From contig NZ_CABHMS010000006.1 in the NCBI RefSeq assembly GCF_902167635.1, positions 186,001 through 250,000 on the forward strand: 64,000 nucleotides of DNA. Direction: 5' to 3'. The notes under the pieces are model-generated. The model was not told the origin of the DNA. It was given only the letters and a program-made list of their open reading frames with translations, and searched no databases. The stretch's first letter is position 1. The number at the start of each line of letters is the position of its first letter. Shown here in pieces: positions 18,988-27,247 of this stretch. This DNA comes from Chitinophaga vietnamensis (GTDB lineage: Bacteria > Bacteroidota > Bacteroidia > Chitinophagales > Chitinophagaceae). The translations under genes and the position numbers were made by a program.

Positions 18988-20391
18988 TTAGTTCAGTATT
19001 GTTTTTTCCTGTACTACTTCCAGGCCCTTTTCATCTTTCATACGGGCAAAGCCACCATCCACGTTGCGGAGGTTATGGATGCCTTCACGTTTCATGATAG
19101 AGCAGGCGATGATACTGCGATAACCACCCTGGCAGTGTACATAGAGATTATGATGATCATCAAAATCAGCTATCTTGCCGGGATCTGTCATATCGCCGAG
19201 AGGCAGGCTCATGGCGTCTTTGATGTGACCGCTGGCGTATTCGGCGGGCTTGCGCACATCCACGATGACGAGGTTTTCATCATGCGGGATATCCATCGCC
19301 AGCTCATCCGGCTCAATGGTGATGATCATGTCTTTGGCTTCGCCAGCCGCTTCCCATGCAGGATAGCCGCCTTGCAGGTAGCCGGTAACATTCTGAAAAC
19401 CTACGCGGGCCATTCTCACTACTGTCTCTTCCTCTTTGCCCGGCGTTGTTACCAGTATGATATCCTGGTCAAAAGGCAGCAGACTGCCCGCCCATTCCGC
19501 GAAACGGCCTTCCAGCCCGATGCTGATAGAACCCGGCACAAAGCCATCGCCAAATTCTGTAGCCGGACGGGTATCCAGGATCAGCGCGCCAGCTTTCGCC
19601 TTCGCTTTGAACTCCGCAGGGGCAAGTGGCTGCATCGCTTTGTCCATTACGGCTTGCAGGGCATCATAACCTTCTTTGTTGATCTTCGCATTGATCGGGA
19701 AATAAGATGGCGGCGTGGCCAGGCCATCCGTTACTTCAGCAATGAAGCGGTCTTTATCATCAGCGAGCAACGCATAGTTACTACGTTTCTCATCACCAAT
19801 GGTACTATAAGTGTTCGGGCCAAGATTCTTGCCACAGGCGGATCCCGGGCCATGCGCCGGATACACGATCACACTGTCCGGTAATGTTTTGATCTTGTTA
19901 TTGAGCGAATCGAAGAGCATTCCTGCCAGTTCTTCTTTGGTGAGATTACCGCTGAAGAGGTCCGGACGGCCTACATCTCCCACAAATAAAGTATCGCCGG
20001 TGAAGAGGGCATAAGGCGCCTGCTTTTCATCTTCCAGCAGATAACAGGCTGATTCCAGCGTATGACCGGGCGTATGCAATACTTTCAGGGTAAGGGCGCC
20101 TATCTTGAATGCTTCATTATCCCGGGCTACATATGCATCGAAGTTAGTGACTGCATCCGGGCCAAATACGATTTTAGCGCCGGTGGCCTTGGCGAGGTCG
20201 AGGTGGCCGGAAACAAAGTCAGCATGAAAATGGGTCTCGAAAATGTATTGGATAGTGGCGTTCCTTTCTTTCGCCAGCTCAAGATATACATCTATATCGC
20301 GCAGCGGATCTATTACGGCGGCCACACCATCAGACTCGATGAAGTAGGCAGCTTCCGACAAGCAGTTGGTGTATAATTGCTTTACGAACAT
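18988..20391 (-). CDS. Persulfide dioxygenase-like metallo-hydrolase fused to two rhodanese domains
   Basis: 467 aa. N-terminal metallo-beta-lactamase fold: THFHADFVSGH at 53-63, HTPGHT, and TGDTLFVGDVGRPD. ETHE1-type persulfide dioxygenases use one iron held by two His and one Asp; the first His and the later His and Asp are present, while the sixth position of HxHxDH is Phe. Two rhodanese domains follow (about 260-350 and 370-460). The first lacks a catalytic Cys (VTTPGKEEE); the second has the active loop HCQGGYRS. Likely oxidises or transfers sulfane sulfur in sulfide detoxification. An ArsR-type regulator lies upstream, as in bigR-blh loci of other phyla. Confidence 0.85.
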   Translation of the reverse strand: MFVKQLYTNCLSEAAYFIESDGVAAVIDPLRDIDVYLELAKERNATIQYIFETHFHADFVSGHLDLAKATGAKIVFGPDAVTNFDAYVARDNEAFKIGALTLKVLHTPGHTLESACYLLEDEKQAPYALFTGDTLFVGDVGRPDLFSGNLTKEELAGMLFDSLNNKIKTLPDSVIVYPAHGPGSACGKNLGPNTYSTIGDEKRSNYALLADDKDRFIAEVTDGLATPPSYFPINAKINKEGYDALQAVMDKAMQPLAPAEFKAKAKAGALILDTRPATEFGDGFVPGSISIGLEGRFAEWAGSLLPFDQDIILVTTPGKEEETVVRMARVGFQNVTGYLQGGYPAWEAAGEAKDMIITIEPDELAMDIPHDENLVIVDVRKPAEYASGHIKDAMSLPLGDMTDPGKIADFDDHHNLYVHCQGGYRSIIACSIMKREGIHNLRNVDGGFARMKDEKGLEVVQEKTILN

Positions 20392-20463
20392 GGTTTTTGA
20401 TTTTTACAAATTTACTAATTATACACCGCTCAACGCTATGGATAAAATCTATATGGAAATAAA

Positions 20464-20485
20464 AAAGTAGCCGTATGGCTACTTT
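20464..20485 (-). terminator. Intrinsic terminator downstream of the ArsR-type gene
   Basis: Arms AAAGTAGCC (20464-20472) and GGCTACTTT (20477-20485) with a GTAT loop; the minus strand continues in T. It separates the regulator from the dioxygenase gene, so the two are probably transcribed separately or with attenuation. Confidence 0.7.
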
Positions 20486-20529
20486 CTTATATAATTTTCT
20501 TCCGTCACACAAACGGATGGTGAATAAAA

Positions 20530-20889
20530 TTAACCTACCAGTTCTTCCACGAACTTCGCTACTTCAGCAATACGCTGTTTGTTGATAGTATAGTGAATGA
20601 ACTTGCCATCTCTCTCTGTAATTACAATGCCGGCACGTCTCAGAATAGCAAGATGCTGTGACGCTACCGATTGTTCCAGACGCAGTTTCACGTAAATCTC
20701 CGTCACAGTCATTTTCTTGTGGTCCTCCAGCAGCTTGATCATCTGCTGGCGCAGCTTGTGGTTAATCGCACGCAATACCATAGCTGCTTTTTTAACGGCA
20801 ATGTAATCCAATTTGATCTGGTCTTTTTCATTGTTACCTCTAGAAATAATAAGAGTATTAGAAGAGGTAGTTAATAATGTTTTTTCCAT
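20530..20889 (-). CDS. ArsR-type winged-helix regulator without cysteines
   Basis: 119 aa from the ATG at 20889 (MEKTLLTTSS); a 14-codon upstream extension is possible but looks like leader. Winged helix covers about 35-110, recognition region LRLEQSVASQHLAILRRAGI and wing ERDGKFIHYTI. ArsR/SmtB sensors normally use Cys, His or Asp ligands; this protein has no Cys, so neither the thiol-disulfide mechanism of BigR/SqrR nor a Cys metal site is possible. Its position suggests control of the neighbouring dioxygenase-rhodanese gene, which is inference. Confidence 0.82.
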   Translation of the reverse strand: MEKTLLTTSSNTLIISRGNNEKDQIKLDYIAVKKAAMVLRAINHKLRQQMIKLLEDHKKMTVTEIYVKLRLEQSVASQHLAILRRAGIVITERDGKFIHYTINKQRIAEVAKFVEELVG

Positions 20890-21102
20890 CGCATAATAGT
20901 TTTTAAAAAATGATGAAATGAAAGGGATCAACGGACAGTACTCGCAAACAGTTAGACAACAATTGCGGTTATCGATTTATACAAAAATATAATATCTGTC
21001 ACAATAAAAAAAATTTCTATACCTTATTTTTTCATATATAACCGGGGGACGCTTGTAAATAAGATATAATTTGACAGTTTTATGACAGATCAAACGGACG
21101 TG

Positions 21103-21780
21103 TTAGGATTTTTTCGGAAAATAGAAGGGTTTCAGGTAAAAAGGGCTGAAATATGCCAGATCTGCGAAGGAATTTGTATGAAAATATTGTTCGGAAAGCG
21201 GGGCCATATCAGCCGCGCTCATCGTATAGTCGGCAAACATGGCATGAGGGTGCAAACCCAATAGCTGCGCCCATTTCCCGCTGCCGTCGCCAAAAAAATA
21301 TATCTTTCTTTTCTCTAATTGTCCGGCAAAAGAAGCCGCATCCAGGACCATCGCCTGCGGCGCCAGCACCTCATGCAGGCTGTCGTCGTACATCGCCGTA
21401 AACACCTCTTGCCGCCGTGCATCCAGCATAGGGCAGTACCATACGTCTTTTTCGTTCAGGCGCCACCGTAAGCCCTGCGCCATCATCTTCAGTGTAGACA
21501 CTGCTATCAGGGGCTTGTTCCAGGCATAGCACAGACCTTTGGCCGTGGCCACGCCTACACGAAGTCCGGTATAAGAACCCGGACCGGCACTCACCGCCAC
21601 CGCATCCAGCTCACCGGCACTAAGGCCCTGTTCCCGCAGCAACTGCTGCACAAACAAAGTAATAGTGGCCGCATGGTCTTTCTGTTCTGCGCTCACCAAT
21701 GTCTGCAATGCTTTTCCATCGCGCGCGAGGCTCACAGAGCCTGTAACTGTAGCGGTATCAATATTGAGTATAAGTGCCAT
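21103..21780 (-). CDS. tsaB: tRNA threonylcarbamoyladenosine biosynthesis protein TsaB
   Basis: 225 aa, ASKHA-fold pseudo-enzyme that pairs with TsaD to place the t6A modification on tRNAs decoding ANN codons. N-terminus MALILNIDTATVTGSVSLA, then DAVAVSAGPGSYTGLRVGVATAKGLCYA, the signature of TsaB. Length agrees with the E. coli protein. It starts one base after the stop of the 3-hydroxyacyl-CoA dehydrogenase-like gene, so the two form an operon. Confidence 0.92.
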   Translation of the reverse strand: MALILNIDTATVTGSVSLARDGKALQTLVSAEQKDHAATITLFVQQLLREQGLSAGELDAVAVSAGPGSYTGLRVGVATAKGLCYAWNKPLIAVSTLKMMAQGLRWRLNEKDVWYCPMLDARRQEVFTAMYDDSLHEVLAPQAMVLDAASFAGQLEKRKIYFFGDGSGKWAQLLGLHPHAMFADYTMSAADMAPLSEQYFHTNSFADLAYFSPFYLKPFYFPKKS

Positions 21781-21781
21781 A

Positions 21782-22444
21782 TCAGATTGCCTCGTATTCT
21801 GTTTGTAACAATGCCGCCACCTCGTAGCGGTCGTCGCCAGTGGCGTCGTGTACGGCTTTCAGTACCTCGTACACATTCTTCACGCCTATCCGTTCACACC
21901 ATTCAAAAGGCCCGTAAGGATAGTTGGTGCCCAGCTTCATGGAAATATCAATATCCGCACGACTGGCAGTGCCCTCTTGCGCTGTCAGGTACGCTTCATT
22001 GATGATCATACAGATCACCCGCGGCGTTACCATTCCCGTAGCATCGGCCACCAGCTCATATTCCCAGCCAAGGGCATACATCAGGTCGTCCAGCGTTTGC
22101 CGCTGCCCTTCATCCATCACCGATACTTCCGTAACAGGCGCCTGGATAAATCCCGGCAGCCAGTTGCAGCCCATGATATTGAAGCCCTGCTCAAAGGCAT
22201 ACTGGCTCATCACTTCGGACAAGGATGTTTTCACAATGCAGGCCATCACCGGCACTCCCGGATTCTTAGCATATACCGCTGCATGATGCGGCCGGTCATC
22301 GAATAACATATCTATCACCAGGTCGGCAGCCTTCACCGACAATACCTCTTCCAGGCTTGTCTTCCACTGTACCTCATGCTTGTTGAGTCCTTTCTGCTGC
22401 AGCTCTTCATACCGCTGTGCATCTGCTATAACCAGGATATTCAT
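21782..22444 (-). CDS. 3-hydroxyacyl-CoA dehydrogenase-like protein, short form
   Basis: 220 aa. The second half (about 100-200) resembles the C-terminal helical domain of 3-hydroxyacyl-CoA dehydrogenases: TGMVTPRVICMIINEAYLTAQEGTASRADIDISMKLGTNYPYGP is the typical run, in shortened form here. The N-terminus begins as a Rossmann-like strand (NILVIADAQ) but lacks the GxGxxG dinucleotide loop and is some 60 residues shorter than PaaH/HbdA. It may therefore not bind NAD, or may be a regulatory or structural relative. Cotranscribed with tsaB. Confidence 0.7.
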   Translation of the reverse strand: MNILVIADAQRYEELQQKGLNKHEVQWKTSLEEVLSVKAADLVIDMLFDDRPHHAAVYAKNPGVPVMACIVKTSLSEVMSQYAFEQGFNIMGCNWLPGFIQAPVTEVSVMDEGQRQTLDDLMYALGWEYELVADATGMVTPRVICMIINEAYLTAQEGTASRADIDISMKLGTNYPYGPFEWCERIGVKNVYEVLKAVHDATGDDRYEVAALLQTEYEAI

Positions 22445-22557
22445 GCGCTAAATTTCGGCAAACCTAATAAAGAATGACGTTGTTGCAAAAATCCGCTTCG
22501 ATCTCTTGCTGCTTTACGTCTTCCCGAAAAAAATATATTTTGTTTACTTTCGCCCTC

Positions 22558-22941
22558 ATGGAAAAGCAAATTATCAATACCAATAATGCGCCCGCTCCTA
22601 TCGGGCCTTACAACCAGGCTGTAAAAGCTGGCAATACCCTGTTCGTGTCCGGTCAGATACCTTTGGATCCCGCTACCGGCGAACTGGTAACCACCGGCAT
22701 CGTTGATGAAACACAGCTCGTGATGAAAAACCTTCAGGCCGTGCTCACCGCTGCCGGCATGGGTTTCAGCGATGTTGTAAAAACAACTATCTTCATTACA
22801 GATATGAAAACTTTCCCGCAGGTAAATGAAGTGTATGGCAGCTATTTCACCGGTAACTATCCGGCCCGCGAAACCGTACAGGTGGCCGCACTGCCTAAAG
22901 GTGTGAACGTGGAAATATCGGTTATTGCAGTTAAGATGTGA
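22558..22941 (+). CDS. ridA: RidA-family enamine/imine deaminase
   Basis: 127 aa from the ATG at 22558; an open frame extends 28 codons upstream but that part is not family-like. Trimeric RidA proteins hydrolyse reactive enamines made by PLP enzymes. Motifs IGPYNQAVKAGNTLFVSGQIP at the start (first part diagnostic), and NYPARETVQVAALPKG with the substrate-binding Arg are present. It is followed by an AT-rich inverted-repeat element. Confidence 0.93.
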   Translation: MEKQIINTNNAPAPIGPYNQAVKAGNTLFVSGQIPLDPATGELVTTGIVDETQLVMKNLQAVLTAAGMGFSDVVKTTIFITDMKTFPQVNEVYGSYFTGNYPARETVQVAALPKGVNVEISVIAVKM

Positions 22942-23046
22942 GAATTTATGAATGTGAGAATGTGAGAATTTATGGCGGATTTAAGTATCCCTCAAATCCT
23001 CAAATTCTCACATCCTCACATTCATAAATTCTTACATTCTCACATC
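22935..23046. repeat. Imperfect AT-rich inverted repeat of GTGAGAAT units
   Basis: Left arm about 22935-22974 and right arm about 22999-23046 are near-reverse complements, built of repeated GTGAGAAT/TTTATGAAT units; the right arm has an eight-base insertion. It overlaps the ridA stop codon and could fold into a long hairpin ending the convergent ridA and L,D-transpeptidase transcripts. Confidence 0.7.
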
Positions 23047-23084
23047 AAATAACCAAATATTCAAATAGCTAAATAGCAAAATAA

Positions 23085-24746
23085 TTACTTGCCGAACAGG
23101 GTCGCTGCCAGGCGTGCATCGTGGCCGTATACATCATCCCTGAAATTCAGCCTTCCTTTGCTATCCACAAAAGCGGTGAAATAACCGATAAATACCGGCA
23201 CCTTCGTTTTCAGGGTTACAAATTTTTCTTTCCCGGCGTTCATCGCCTCGTCGATCTTCTGGTCTGTCCAGCTGGAATCCTTGCGCAGCAACCATTGTGC
23301 GAGATGCTTGGGTTCCGCTACGCGGATACATCCATGACTGAAAGAGCGTTTGTTTTCTCCAAAGAGATAACGTGCAGGGGTATCATGTAAATAGATATTA
23401 TACTCATTAGGGAAGAGGAACTTCACTTTCCCGAGCGAGTTGCGGCCTCCCGGCTTCTGACGCACGATATACGGGAAATTGCTGCCGGAATATTTGCCCC
23501 AGGCAATGGAGCCCGGTGATATCACCTTGCCGCTGGCGCCTACTATCTCCATATTTTGCCTGGCCAGATACCCGCCGCCACTGCGTTTGAGGCCTGGCAA
23601 CACTTCTTTGGCGAGGATGCCCGGCGGCACATTCCAGTAAGGGCTGAACACAATATATTTCAGTTCATTGCTGAACACGACGGTATTGGCGCCCGGCTTG
23701 CCTACCACCACATTACAACTCCAGGCCAGTTTACTGTTTTCATATACATACATCATAAAAGCGGGTATGTTCACCAGGATATAGTCTGCTGGCGGTTCTA
23801 CCGGCACCCAGCGTAAACGCTCCATATTCACAAGCACCTGACGCACCCGCTGCTGAATCGGCACATTCAACGCTTTTAATACCGCCGGTGTGATCAGGCC
23901 GTCTTCTTTGAGGCCCATGCGGGCTTCAAAATTACGTACAGCCGTATCCGTTAGCACTGTAAAACGATGACCGCTGTCGCTGGCTGCGAGGTCACCCAGC
24001 GCGATGAGACGCTGTTTCACCCGCAGGATCACGTCAGACGAATCGCCTCTTTTGAAACTCTTCTGCGTCATCGTAATGGAGTCCCATGGGGCAGATTCCA
24101 GCTTGGCAAGGGTTTTCAGCTGTTGCCGCAGCATTTTGTATTGCGCATTTACCGGCTCGTCGCCTTCAATATTATTTCCTTTCTTCACGATAGAATCCAG
24201 CAGGCTGCCCATATCCAGCTTCTTCCGAGGGATGAACCATTCCAGGTCTTTCGCTGAATCAGAGGTAAGGCCGCCCCATACTTTGTTGCCATAGGCAAAG
24301 AATTGCGCGGTAAGCATCACTTCGATGGTGGAAAGATCACGGGGATTGCCCTGGTAGCTGGAATCGCGCAGCACAAGCGTATCGGTAAGTTTTTTCAGCT
24401 CCGGGGTCATGGCGCTGTCTTTGATACCATAGGCCGCATCATTTTTCATCATATTGATGAAGTTGCCTGCCTGCTCGGTGATGCTGTCTTTATTTACCCA
24501 GGCATAGTGATAATCACGGCCGCGATAAAAATTCTTCACATATTCCGCATAGGGTGCGTATACGGGATGCGATTGCAGGAAGCTGTTCACCAGGTTGCTG
24601 TCCAGCTGTTTCTCGATATATTCCTGCTTGGTGTAGTGGGTGGTATCCCGCACTTTCAATCTTTTCCGGGTGCCGCCCTGTTGCTGGCAGGCAGCAAATA
24701 CCAATAAGGATAAAAATAACAGTGAGGTGTAAAAACGTGTAGTCAT
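23085..24746 (-). CDS. L,D-transpeptidase, YcbB/LdtD type, lipoprotein
   Basis: 553 aa. Signal peptide with lipobox FAAC. A helical scaffold region is followed by a peptidoglycan-binding type 1 domain (about 240-300, FKRGDSSDVILRVKQRL) and the YkuD catalytic domain (about 325-500) with SHGCIRVAEP holding the catalytic Cys and preceding His. Catalyses 3-3 cross-links in peptidoglycan in the periplasm. Size and domain order match YcbB-like enzymes. Convergent with ridA. Confidence 0.9.
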   Translation of the reverse strand: MTTRFYTSLLFLSLLVFAACQQQGGTRKRLKVRDTTHYTKQEYIEKQLDSNLVNSFLQSHPVYAPYAEYVKNFYRGRDYHYAWVNKDSITEQAGNFINMMKNDAAYGIKDSAMTPELKKLTDTLVLRDSSYQGNPRDLSTIEVMLTAQFFAYGNKVWGGLTSDSAKDLEWFIPRKKLDMGSLLDSIVKKGNNIEGDEPVNAQYKMLRQQLKTLAKLESAPWDSITMTQKSFKRGDSSDVILRVKQRLIALGDLAASDSGHRFTVLTDTAVRNFEARMGLKEDGLITPAVLKALNVPIQQRVRQVLVNMERLRWVPVEPPADYILVNIPAFMMYVYENSKLAWSCNVVVGKPGANTVVFSNELKYIVFSPYWNVPPGILAKEVLPGLKRSGGGYLARQNMEIVGASGKVISPGSIAWGKYSGSNFPYIVRQKPGGRNSLGKVKFLFPNEYNIYLHDTPARYLFGENKRSFSHGCIRVAEPKHLAQWLLRKDSSWTDQKIDEAMNAGKEKFVTLKTKVPVFIGYFTAFVDSKGRLNFRDDVYGHDARLAATLFGK

Positions 24747-24881
24747 ACGCGTTATGGATGTATTATTAAATTAACATGACAAAGACAGCTTCGGGATTAC
24801 AAAATAACAGTGTAAATGTATGAAATATATGAACTTAACAATTTCCTCTCCTATTGATGTATATTTAATAACATTCAAACC

Positions 24882-25214
24882 ATGATCATGTTAAACAAAG
24901 CTGCATTAAAAGATATTCCTGTAAAAAATACCCTGCCCGGATTTTATGGCCGTTTTGTACATGGCGACAAAAGCACGATGGCTTTCTGGGAGATCAATGC
25001 CGGCGCGGAGTCACCTTTGCATGAGCACCCGCATGAACAGATCACTTACATTGCCGAGGGTGCTTTCGAGATGACGATAGGAGATGAAAAAGTGGTCATG
25101 CACCAGCACGATGCCCTGGTGATACCTTCCAATGTGCGCCATGGTGGCCGTGCGCTGACGGATTGCAAGATCATCGACACCTTTTCCCCGGCACGCGACG
25201 ACTATAAAAGCTGA
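24882..25214 (+). CDS. Small cupin-domain protein
   Basis: 110 aa forming a single beta-barrel. Metal-ligand motif 1 is present as SPLHEHPHEQITYIAEGAFEM in part (H, H, Q/E positions), and motif 2 as IPSNVRHGG with the last His. Such one-domain cupins include quercetinase-like and polyketide-cyclase-like proteins; the substrate cannot be predicted. The next gene is convergent with a bidirectional terminator over the stop codon. Confidence 0.85.
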   Translation: MIMLNKAALKDIPVKNTLPGFYGRFVHGDKSTMAFWEINAGAESPLHEHPHEQITYIAEGAFEMTIGDEKVVMHQHDALVIPSNVRHGGRALTDCKIIDTFSPARDDYKS

Positions 25215-25246
25215 AGGTTTGCGGATCGTCGCAAACCTTCAGTTTT
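25211..25246 (+). terminator. Bidirectional terminator between cupin and rng
   Basis: Perfect 13-base arms CTGAAGGTTTGCG (25211-25223) and CGCAAACCTTCAG (25230-25242), six-base loop, then TTTTATAATTT on plus and CTTTTATAG on minus. The left arm contains the cupin stop codon. Confidence 0.9.
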
Positions 25247-26795
25247 ATAATTTAATTTCTTCGTCATTGGCGTCAAAGAAGCGGTATTCCGTGAGGTGGT
25301 AGTTGGAGTCAGCGCGGAGCTTGATCCATTTCTTATATTGGAAGTACCATCTCCATTGTTTGGAGGTAAGAAATCCTTTTGTGAGGTAGGCAAACAGGAT
25401 TGGATGAACGCGGATGGTTAATCCTTTATGTTGATGATTGATGAGATATTGAAGATTTTTTTCGATGTCATCGAGTATCAGCATGGAAGCGCCGATCTTG
25501 CCGGTGCCTTTACAGGTGGGGCAGTCTTCCGCTACCGAAATGGTCACTTCAGGTTTCACGCGCTGGCGGGTGATCTGCATCAGGCCGAATTTGGAGATCG
25601 GCAGGATGGTGTGCTTGGCGCGGTCCTGGGCCATGAATTTCTCCATCGCTTCAAAAACTGTCTTTTTATTTTCAGGCAGTTTCATATCGATGAAGTCGAT
25701 GATAATGATGCCACCAAGGTCGCGAAGGCGTAGTTGGCGGGCTATTTCAGCAGCGGCTTCCAGGTTGGAGGCTAATGCGTTCTGTTCCTGGTTATTGCTG
25801 GAGCTTTTGTAGCCGCTGTTCACATCGATCACGTGAAGCGCTTCAGTAGCCTCGATGATGAGGTATACGCCACTATCGAGGTTAACGGTCTTTCCGAAGG
25901 AAGCCTTTACCTGGCGGGTGATGCCAAAGTTATCAAAGATCGGTGAGCCGTTATTGTAGTAATCAACGATGCCTTGTTTTTCAGGCGCGATCTTTTGAAT
26001 ATAGGTTTTGGTATCTGTGAAGATGTTTTTGTCGTTGATCACGATGCGGTTGAAGCTCTCGTTCAGCAGGTCGCGGAGGATGCTGGTGGTTTTAGCCTGT
26101 TCGCTGAGTATTTTCTGCGGGGCTTGCGCGCTGCGGAGATTACCCTGGATATTCTTCCAGGTTTCAACGAGGGTGGTAAGGTCTTCGTGCAGTTCGGCTG
26201 TTTTCTTTCCTTCGGCAGCAGTACGTACGATCACGCCGAAGTTAGGCGGCTTGATCGCTTCTACTATTTTTTGCAGGCGTTTTCTTTCTTCGGAAGAGTG
26301 TATCTTTTTGGATACAGCAACAATATCATTAAAGGGTGTTAACACGATGAATCTTCCGGGAAGAGAGATTTCGCAGCTCAGGCGCGGGCCTTTCGAAGAA
26401 ATGGGTTCTTTCAGGATCTGTACGAGGATATTGGGTTTGCCGCCCAATACATCTGTTATCTTACCGGTCTTTACTATTTCCGGCTCATTTTTAAATTTAG
26501 TAAAATCGAATCCTTCAGGGGTTTTATCGCTGATGGCGGTTTGTGTAAATTTAAGAATGGAGCGGATATAAGGGCTTAGATCCGTGTAATGTAAAAAGGC
26601 ATCTTTCTCGAAGCCTACGTCCACAAAGGCAGCATTCAAGCCGGGGATCAGCTTTTTCACTTTTCCCAGGTATAGATCGCCTACTGCAAAGTTAGGATTG
26701 CCACTTTCGTGATGTAGTTCAACTAACTTTTTATCTTCCAGTAACGCAATTTCAACCCCTGTGGGAGCCGCATTTATAATAAGTTCCTTATTCAA
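25245..26795 (-). CDS. rng: Ribonuclease E/G family protein
   Basis: 516 aa, close to RNase G (489) and without the long C-terminal scaffold of RNase E. The S1 domain lies at about 38-120 (VGDLYLGKVKKLIPGLNAAF). The catalytic DNase I-like part contains DVNSG and IIIIDFIDM with the acidic metal ligands, and the zinc-link Cys pair appears as CPTCKGTG. Cleaves 5'-monophosphorylated single-stranded RNA in rRNA and mRNA processing. Preceded by a 319-base leader region with a hairpin. Confidence 0.95.
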   Translation of the reverse strand: MNKELIINAAPTGVEIALLEDKKLVELHHESGNPNFAVGDLYLGKVKKLIPGLNAAFVDVGFEKDAFLHYTDLSPYIRSILKFTQTAISDKTPEGFDFTKFKNEPEIVKTGKITDVLGGKPNILVQILKEPISSKGPRLSCEISLPGRFIVLTPFNDIVAVSKKIHSSEERKRLQKIVEAIKPPNFGVIVRTAAEGKKTAELHEDLTTLVETWKNIQGNLRSAQAPQKILSEQAKTTSILRDLLNESFNRIVINDKNIFTDTKTYIQKIAPEKQGIVDYYNNGSPIFDNFGITRQVKASFGKTVNLDSGVYLIIEATEALHVIDVNSGYKSSSNNQEQNALASNLEAAAEIARQLRLRDLGGIIIIDFIDMKLPENKKTVFEAMEKFMAQDRAKHTILPISKFGLMQITRQRVKPEVTISVAEDCPTCKGTGKIGASMLILDDIEKNLQYLINHQHKGLTIRVHPILFAYLTKGFLTSKQWRWYFQYKKWIKLRADSNYHLTEYRFFDANDEEIKL

Positions 26796-27114
26796 GCGTC
26801 CAAAATTTTAACCTTTAAAACTTCACCTTTATGCTATGCACACGGCTGTTGATTACAGCTTACTGCATACCAGACTATAGCTCACTATAAAGTTAGCATA
26901 TTCTTCACGTACGTGATGATGGGTTGCTTAAGGGTTCAGCGATCACTGCAGGCAGTATCCGAAAATTCTAAGCGGGATCTATGGAAACAACCTGCATGAC
27001 TCTAGCAATTTAAGAATTAATGCTAAAATCATGCAGGATATATGAAAATTTTTATCCGATCGCCGCACCGGGTTAGTACCTGGTTAGTATAAATGGCGGG
27101 AAACTGGAGTAAAA
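26796..27114 (-). promoter_or_regulatory. 319-base non-coding region, probable structured leader of rng
   Basis: No open frame. Contains a hairpin with nine-base arms CCTGCATGA (26991-26999) and TCATGCAGG (27029-27037), a three-base internal loop and an inner TAGCA/TGCTA stem (27003-27007, 27021-27025). No T-run follows, so it is not a terminator. A direct repeat GGTTAGTA occurs twice near 27071-27089. RNase E of E. coli is autoregulated through a leader hairpin; a similar role here is inference. Confidence 0.4.
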
Positions 27115-27210
27115 TTATTTCTTACCTTTTTTATGCCGGTTCTTTCTCAGTCTTTTTTTACGCTTGTGAGTGGCAATTTTATGTCTTTTTCTTTTCTTAC
27201 CGCAAGGCAT
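27115..27210 (-). CDS. 31-residue basic protein, AURKAIP1/COX24-like
   Basis: Starts ATG at 27210 and ends TAA at 27115. The product begins MPCGKKRKRHKIATHKRKKR and continues with LRKNRHKKGKK; it is almost entirely Lys, Arg and His. This tiny protein is conserved in Bacteroidota next to rng/HU and is assigned to the AURKAIP1/COX24 family, whose mitochondrial member is small-subunit ribosomal protein mS38. A ribosomal or rRNA-binding role is therefore likely. It is short enough to be missed by most gene callers. Confidence 0.85.
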   Translation of the reverse strand: MPCGKKRKRHKIATHKRKKRLRKNRHKKGKK

Positions 27211-27247
27211 ACGCTGAAACGTTTTTAGATGATTGAAAAAATAAATA

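Noticed and set aside
26820-27000. tRNA or small RNA gene before rng
   Set aside because: No cloverleaf arms or T-loop sequence such as GGTTCAAATCC could be found on either strand.
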